Source of the DNA: a virus
IMG/VR virus record: IMGVR_UViG_3300010885_063974
Location: 1 to 20,810 of that record
Reading direction: 5' to 3' (one strand)
Length of the DNA stretch: 20,810 bases
Made by a program: the position numbers and the translations under genes. Numbering within the stretch: the first letter of the stretch is position 1; each line of letters opens with the position of its first letter. Below the pieces are notes generated by a model that was not told the origin of the DNA, searched no databases, and was given only the letters and a program-made list of their open reading frames with translations. This document shows, piece after piece, positions 17,388 through 20,810 of the stretch.

Positions 17388-17687
17388 TTAAAATCCTAGT
17401 ACATTACGTAGCGTAGAGATCTTGGGCAAGTAAATTTGTACGCCTGCACGGAAATCCAAAGGCGGTTTGGTCAAGGTATTGGGATTGCGTTGGTAAAACA
17501 CCCACCACAATGTGGGTGTGTCATAGAGATCATAGGCCAGGAGATCAGGTCTGTACTGATAGGTTTGATTTATTATCAAAATTCTATCGTCACCTTGCTT
17601 GGGTATGCTACGGTTCTGCCAAGTATCCAAAAAGAACTGGCTGTAGCCTGTGTTGTAGTAGGCAGTGGTTGAATCGTAATCGGCCAT
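17388..17687 (-). CDS. 53: Baseplate wedge protein, gp53/LysM-like
   Basis: A 99-residue protein with the gp53/gpX LysM-like pattern: YQYRPDLLAYDLYDTPTLWW at residues about 43-62 followed by VFYQRNPNTL and FRAGVQIYLP. This parallels T4 gp53, where a PEEVANAIYGNPQLYWVLL segment occupies the same place. T4 gp53 is 196 residues, so this is a short form consisting mainly of the LysM-like core. In T4, gp53 clamps neighbouring wedges together around gp6 and gp25. The start at 17687 overlaps the upstream stop as TAATG and has a strong AAAGGAGGA Shine-Dalgarno at 17696-17704. The position near gp5, gp25 and gp6 supports the assignment. A general tail LysM protein not strictly orthologous to gp53 is the main alternative. 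Confidence 0.8.
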   Translation of the reverse strand: MADYDSTTAYYNTGYSQFFLDTWQNRSIPKQGDDRILIINQTYQYRPDLLAYDLYDTPTLWWVFYQRNPNTLTKPPLDFRAGVQIYLPKISTLRNVLGF

Positions 17688-19951
17688 TACCAGAATCCTC
17701 CTTTGAGTAGATCGCCACGAGCATACTGCTGTAGGCTGAATACCCGGCTGACCTGCTGACGACTTTGCACAGGCAGTAGTGAAATGACCATTTGCATGCG
17801 AGTGGGCACGTAAGTAGGTTGATTTTGTCCCAGAGTAGGCGGTGGTGGTCTGCAGGTCTCGGCGCCCTTGCTGATGCCTTGACTGTTGAACAGATTCTGC
17901 AGTCGACCCACAGCGCCCGATATGGGATCAGTGGCAGTGGTCTGTCGGTCTCTACGTGTGAGCATGTTGGATCCATTGATGTTGGTTGATCTGGTGCGAA
18001 TATAGTCCACGTCGGCTGGCAAACTGTAATTGAAACTGGAGACCAAACATGGGTGTGCCGCAAATTGGTACTCGCCTAGTCCGGTAAGGTATACCAAAGG
18101 AGGTGGTGCTCCACGTTGAGCATCTTGACCGTAGAACATCTTGGTAACCGAACGGAAAAAATGTATCACTGCCAGCAGGTAGTTGGCCTCTGCGGTGTCT
18201 TGCGCAGTAAACACCGCAGTCATATTTACTGCATCTGTATAACTGCTCTTGTAAAAGTATCCCTTGTAGTTGCTGTGTGTGAGTGCATATGAATCATAGT
18301 CAGCCTTGTAACTGGTTTCAATTTGCGGCATGTAAGGAAATATCACTCCACTGGTCAAGGCCAAAGGATTCAAAATTCCATTGCCTGGATCGTTGTAAAG
18401 ATAGTTGGCTCCTGGGGCCAGGCTCAGGCGCACACGCCAGTCGCCGTTGTTGACTGCTCGCTTTTGTGCGGCATACACTGCCTGTTGTTGTGCCAGTGCG
18501 CGGCCCACTTGAGTTTGAATTGCTGATGCTTCTGCGGCTGTGACATTGGCAGTGGTTGCGCCAACCACAGTTGTTACCACATTGGCCAGGCTGGCTGTGT
18601 TAGCATCAACTGCTGTGGCCGATTTGGTTAAAAAATTCCCAAGATCGGCCTGCTGGGTTGTCAATGGCGAATCCGGCAGTTGTGGGATACCCAGTCTTGC
18701 ACGAATATAAGGGTCTGTGGGATCTGCATTGCCCAATGCTTGTCTCTGCTCAGGTGTTAGTCCTGCATAAGGATCAGATACTGGAGCCGGAGAATTTGAT
18801 TCCCCAGTAGAGGCTCTATAACCGGCTGAGTTGGTGTCAATGGTAGCCTCGTTAAACTTGATTGTTTCTTGTGTGGTAGCAATATAGGCTTGATTTTCAG
18901 TGATGCTTTGATTCTGATCAAAAATGTTCTGTGCCTGTGCGGCATTTGCGGCTTCAAGTTCTGCACGTCTGGCAGCAGTTAAAGATTCAGAATTGGCCAA
19001 TTCGGCATTGTTCTGTGCGATAATGCTTTCGCTGTCTGAAATTTTTTGTTGTGCTGACTGAATGGTCTGCGTGGCAGTGGCTATTCCTTCCTGACCTTTT
19101 GCAATTTCTGTACCAGCCTGATCGATGTTTGTTAGATAAGGATTTGGATTTTCTGAGTATGCGTTGAGTCTTGCCGCATCAATCACTGCCTGCTGATTGG
19201 CTGCGGCGATTGCGGCGCCAGCACCTGTATCAACCGCGGTTGCAGATTTGTTCACAGCATTGGTTTCTGTCAGTGCCTGCGGCGAGTTGGGATCCACAAG
19301 GCTGTTGATAAATCCTGGTGTGATATTTCTTGTGAGTTGCGCGGTTTGTGCGGCATCAAGAATAGTTAAACCAAATTCATCTTTGGTAGAGGCTGGATTA
19401 GATGTCAATGCCGATAAAGATTTTTGAACAGTGGCTGATTGAGCATAAGGACTAGCCGCTGGTGTTCGAGAGGTCAATGCTGACAAGGATCTTTGTACAG
19501 TGCCGACCGCTGATGTTGCTACATCCTTGACAGAATTGAAAAAGTTGCTGGCACTGGGCAGGCTGTTGAGTTCTGAACCTGGCAACTGGGGAATACCCAG
19601 TCTGGCACGGATATAGGGATCAGTGGGATCTGCCGTTCCTAAGGCTTTTAATTGCTCAGGAGTCAGTCCGTTATACGGGTCTAATGATACTGTGGTCGAC
19701 GTTCCTGCCGCGCCTTCACCTGTTGGTGCACCGTAGTCACCGTAGTCTGTGGTGTTTGACACTGTGTTAGGATCGTTGGTAGTTTGATTAGGCCTAGTAG
19801 CATCGTTAAAGGCGGCATCACCTGCTAGACTTTGATTTTGTTCCCCAGTGTTGTCCAAGATTTCTTGGCCATACTCGTCACCATACTTGGTCACAGATGC
19901 GGGTACGTCACTGGGAAAATCTAGCGGTATTCCTTCAAAGTCATCAGACAT
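17687..19951 (-). CDS. Chimeric structural protein: DPY-GLT repeats, coiled coil and C-terminal hub/tube-like domain
   Basis: A 754-residue protein and the first gene of the minus-strand cluster. Residues 1-90 are acidic and probably disordered. A 33-residue module beginning DPYNGLTPEQ lies at 91-123 and a second copy beginning DPYAGLTPEQ at 393-425. A shorter pair, TVQRSLSALTS and TVQKSLSALTS, lies at 151-161 and 174-185, and KSATAVD occurs near both 235 and 443. Residues about 275-378 are Ala/Gln/Glu-rich and likely a long coiled coil (IAQNNAELANSESLTAARRA). The C-terminal domain, about 505-754, is compact and well conserved in style with baseplate proteins of aquatic T4-like phages: VIFPYMPQIETSYKADYDSY, ANYLLAVIHFFRSVTKMFYG, then HPCLVSSFNYSLPADVDYI and VISLLPVQSRQQVSRVFSL. 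I infer a tube-initiator or hub-like role (gp48/gp54 region), but the exact homologue is uncertain. ATG 19951 follows AAGGA by seven bases. Confidence 0.82.
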   Translation of the reverse strand: MSDDFEGIPLDFPSDVPASVTKYGDEYGQEILDNTGEQNQSLAGDAAFNDATRPNQTTNDPNTVSNTTDYGDYGAPTGEGAAGTSTTVSLDPYNGLTPEQLKALGTADPTDPYIRARLGIPQLPGSELNSLPSASNFFNSVKDVATSAVGTVQRSLSALTSRTPAASPYAQSATVQKSLSALTSNPASTKDEFGLTILDAAQTAQLTRNITPGFINSLVDPNSPQALTETNAVNKSATAVDTGAGAAIAAANQQAVIDAARLNAYSENPNPYLTNIDQAGTEIAKGQEGIATATQTIQSAQQKISDSESIIAQNNAELANSESLTAARRAELEAANAAQAQNIFDQNQSITENQAYIATTQETIKFNEATIDTNSAGYRASTGESNSPAPVSDPYAGLTPEQRQALGNADPTDPYIRARLGIPQLPDSPLTTQQADLGNFLTKSATAVDANTASLANVVTTVVGATTANVTAAEASAIQTQVGRALAQQQAVYAAQKRAVNNGDWRVRLSLAPGANYLYNDPGNGILNPLALTSGVIFPYMPQIETSYKADYDSYALTHSNYKGYFYKSSYTDAVNMTAVFTAQDTAEANYLLAVIHFFRSVTKMFYGQDAQRGAPPPLVYLTGLGEYQFAAHPCLVSSFNYSLPADVDYIRTRSTNINGSNMLTRRDRQTTATDPISGAVGRLQNLFNSQGISKGAETCRPPPPTLGQNQPTYVPTRMQMVISLLPVQSRQQVSRVFSLQQYARGDLLKGGFW
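17696..17704 (-). promoter_or_regulatory. Strong ribosome binding site of the gp53-like gene
   Basis: The minus strand reads AAAGGAGGA eight bases before ATG 17687, inside the last codons of the upstream gene. It fixes the start and suggests strong translation beyond simple coupling through the TAATG overlap. Confidence 0.75.
18677..18775 (-). repeat. DPY-GLT module, copy 2 (754-residue protein)
   Basis: Codes for residues 393-425 with key blocks DPYAGLTPEQ, LGNADPTDP and YIRARLGIPQL. It follows the coiled coil, whereas copy 1 precedes it, so the two copies bracket the coil. Confidence 0.9.
19583..19681 (-). repeat. DPY-GLT module, copy 1 (754-residue protein)
   Basis: Codes for 33 residues (91-123) with key blocks DPYNGLTPEQ, LGTADPTDP and YIRARLGIPQL. 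It is nearly identical to copy 2 in the same gene and similar to copy 3 in the gene at 11196-12752. Confidence 0.9.
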
Positions 19952-19970
19952 GTTTTATTCCTTGAACATG

Positions 19971-19978
19971 TATTTAAC
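19971..19978 (-). promoter_or_regulatory. Possible late promoter element of the structural cluster
   Basis: GTTAAATA matches six of eight bases of the T4 late consensus TATAAATA. It lies 19 bases before ATG 19951, which would leave a leader of about 14 bases including the AAGGA site. TATAAACG at 19996-20003 is an equally good alternative. The match is weak and rests mainly on position. Confidence 0.3.
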
Positions 19979-20008
19979 CAAAAAATTAACTGGTCCGTTT
20001 ATAAAAGG

Positions 20009-20036
20009 TTGACAACTAGTACAAATGTGTTACACT
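20009..20036 (+). promoter_or_regulatory. sigma70-like promoter for the gp55-type sigma gene
   Basis: TTGACA at 20009-20014 is a perfect -35 hexamer. TACACT at 20031-20036 matches four of six -10 positions, with a 16-base spacer. Transcription would begin near 20043, giving a leader of about 24 bases before ATG 20067. This fits early or middle expression by the host polymerase holoenzyme, before late transcription. Confidence 0.6.
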
Positions 20037-20043
20037 AAGTACA
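20015..20043 (+). repeat. Imperfect direct repeat flanking the -10 box
   Basis: ACTAGTACA (20015-20023) and ACTAAGTACA (20034-20043) are near-identical with 19 bases between their starts, roughly two helical turns. One copy is in the promoter spacer, the other overlaps the -10 box and start site. The arrangement is that of an operator pair, but a chance repeat is possible. Confidence 0.35.
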
Positions 20044-20066
20044 TATCTGAAAGGAATCCCCAGTCA

Positions 20067-20810
20067 ATGACTGCAACTATCCGTGCCACACCCAAAACCA
20101 ACTATCTCAACAATAGAGATATCCTCAAAGAAATACATCTCAGCAAAAATTCTTATTGTGCCTTCCGAGATCCTGTGATCGATCATCAGTTTGACATAAT
20201 CTTGCCCTCCGTCAGCAAGATCAATCAAAAGACCATAGCAGAAGCACGCCGCAATCGTGCTGACCGTCTCAAACGTGAAGGCACTATAGTAGATCCTAAA
20301 AAAATCCCCAACACAGACGTTGTGTTCCGTATCACCTGCTGGGAACATATACCAATGGCGCCCAAAAAGATCACCAAGGCCGAAGCCAAAAAGCGCAAGT
20401 TAGAAGACATCCTGGAACTGGATGATGTCGCAGAAGATCCTCTAGCAGACCTTGTAGAGGAGCCAATCTTGGATCCTACCCACATGCGAGTGAACTTTCC
20501 TCCGTTCTGGCACTATCGAATTGACGAAAATAAAGTGCCTTTTGTGGTGGGTAAAAGCCATTGGCGGGGTACACTAGATGCGGGCGAGTTCTGTAAAGAT
20601 CATGGCAAAATGACCCGAACTTTGGCCAACATGTTTATGAAGTTGTGCGAAAGATATGCTACAAGGAGTAACTGGCGTGGATACACATACAACGAAGAAA
20701 TGCGGGGACAAGCCCTGCTACAACTGTCTCAAATCGGACTCCAGTTCGATGAATCAAAATCGCAGAACCCTTTTGCGTATTATACTGCCGCTATCACTAA
20801 TAGTTTCACT
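20067..20810 (+). CDS. 55: RNA polymerase sigma factor for late transcription, gp55-like, partial (3' end beyond window)
   Basis: Open from ATG 20067 to the window edge, 248 codons. Residues about 181-248 match the sigma region 2-like core of T4 gp55: MTRTLANMFMKLCERYATRS, NWRGYTYNEEMRGQALLQL and FDESKSQNPFAYYTAAITNS. T4 gp55 has the same layout (GLSKRFNFSGYTQSWKQEM, FDETKYKNPHAYITQACFN). The N-terminus TNYLNNRDILKEIH parallels T4 KYNYVNNKELLQAI. Between them lies an extra segment of more than 100 residues, including a basic-then-acidic stretch at about 98-132 and VNFPPFWHYRID near 142. Gp55 binds host core polymerase and recognises the TATAAATA late promoter element together with the sliding clamp and gp33. 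AAGGAA lies 11 bases before the start, a long spacing. A sigma70-like promoter lies upstream. The C-terminal part, which carries the clamp-binding tail, is outside the window. Confidence 0.93.
   Translation, partial: MTATIRATPKTNYLNNRDILKEIHLSKNSYCAFRDPVIDHQFDIILPSVSKINQKTIAEARRNRADRLKREGTIVDPKKIPNTDVVFRITCWEHIPMAPKKITKAEAKKRKLEDILELDDVAEDPLADLVEEPILDPTHMRVNFPPFWHYRIDENKVPFVVGKSHWRGTLDAGEFCKDHGKMTRTLANMFMKLCERYATRSNWRGYTYNEEMRGQALLQLSQIGLQFDESKSQNPFAYYTAAITNSFT

Larger units (their letters stand above)
19952..20066. other. Divergent intergenic region between structural cluster and sigma gene
   Basis: The only gap longer than 50 bases in the window. It holds the rightward sigma70-like promoter, the direct repeat and Shine-Dalgarno sites for both flanking genes (AAGGA on each strand). 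On the minus strand it contains two weak late-promoter-like octamers: GTTAAATA at 19971-19978 and TATAAACG at 19996-20003. I see no terminator hairpin or tRNA. Confidence 0.7.

Noticed and set aside
17608-18063. Minus-strand frame of 151 residues overlapping the end of the 754-residue gene
   Set aside because: It is a different frame within a conserved C-terminal domain and gives a Cys/Ser/His-rich product with no motif.
20064-20348. Minus-strand frame of 94 residues opposite the gp55-type gene
   Set aside because: Antisense to a clearly conserved sigma factor N-terminus, so treated as a shadow frame.

Overview
The window is a piece of a T4-like (Straboviridae/Kyanoviridae-type) contractile-tailed bacteriophage genome, most like those known from marine and freshwater bacteria. 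Nine genes on the minus strand form a baseplate and tail cluster. One divergent gene on the plus strand encodes a gp55-type late-transcription sigma factor. There are no tRNAs, insertion sequences, CRISPR arrays or bacterial housekeeping genes. The host cannot be named from this sequence.

Layout in the direction of minus-strand transcription (right to left): a 754-residue chimeric structural protein with a coiled coil and a hub/tube-like C-terminal domain (19951-17687); a small gp53/LysM-like wedge protein (17687-17388); two consecutive hub-type proteins of 497 and 542 residues (17385-15892 and 15892-14264); the gp5-type central spike without a lysozyme domain (14254-12749); an unrecognised Ala/Ser/Thr-rich protein of about 518 residues (12752-11196); gp25 (11175-10801); an unusually long gp6 (10757-7299); and a giant protein of at least 2433 residues that runs off the left edge (7299 to 1). 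The order 53 - 5 - 25 - 6 - giant resembles the T4 baseplate order 53 - 5 - 6 - 7 - 8 and so on, so the giant gene takes the place where T4 has gp7 and later wedge and fibre genes.

The minus-strand genes are packed for coupled translation. Three junctions are TAATG (one-base overlaps at 17687, 15892 and 7299), one is ATGA (12749-12752), one has a 2-base gap and one a 9-base gap with the Shine-Dalgarno site on the upstream stop codon. Only gp25 and gp6 have short leaders (20 and 43 bases). Both lack a good Shine-Dalgarno site and carry ATAAATA elements resembling the T4 late promoter TATAAATA. An exact TATAAATA lies inside the 3' end of gp5.

At the right end a 115-base divergent region (19952-20066) separates the structural cluster from the sigma gene. 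It carries a sigma70-like promoter (TTGACA, 16-base spacer, TACACT) facing the sigma gene. A plausible reading is that the host polymerase first transcribes the sigma factor, which then directs late transcription of the cluster beside it.

The most unusual feature is a module of about 33 residues (DPYxGLTxEQ... ADPTDPYIRARLGIP) found twice in the 754-residue protein and once in the 518-residue protein, three genes and more. It may be a shared docking element of the baseplate centre.
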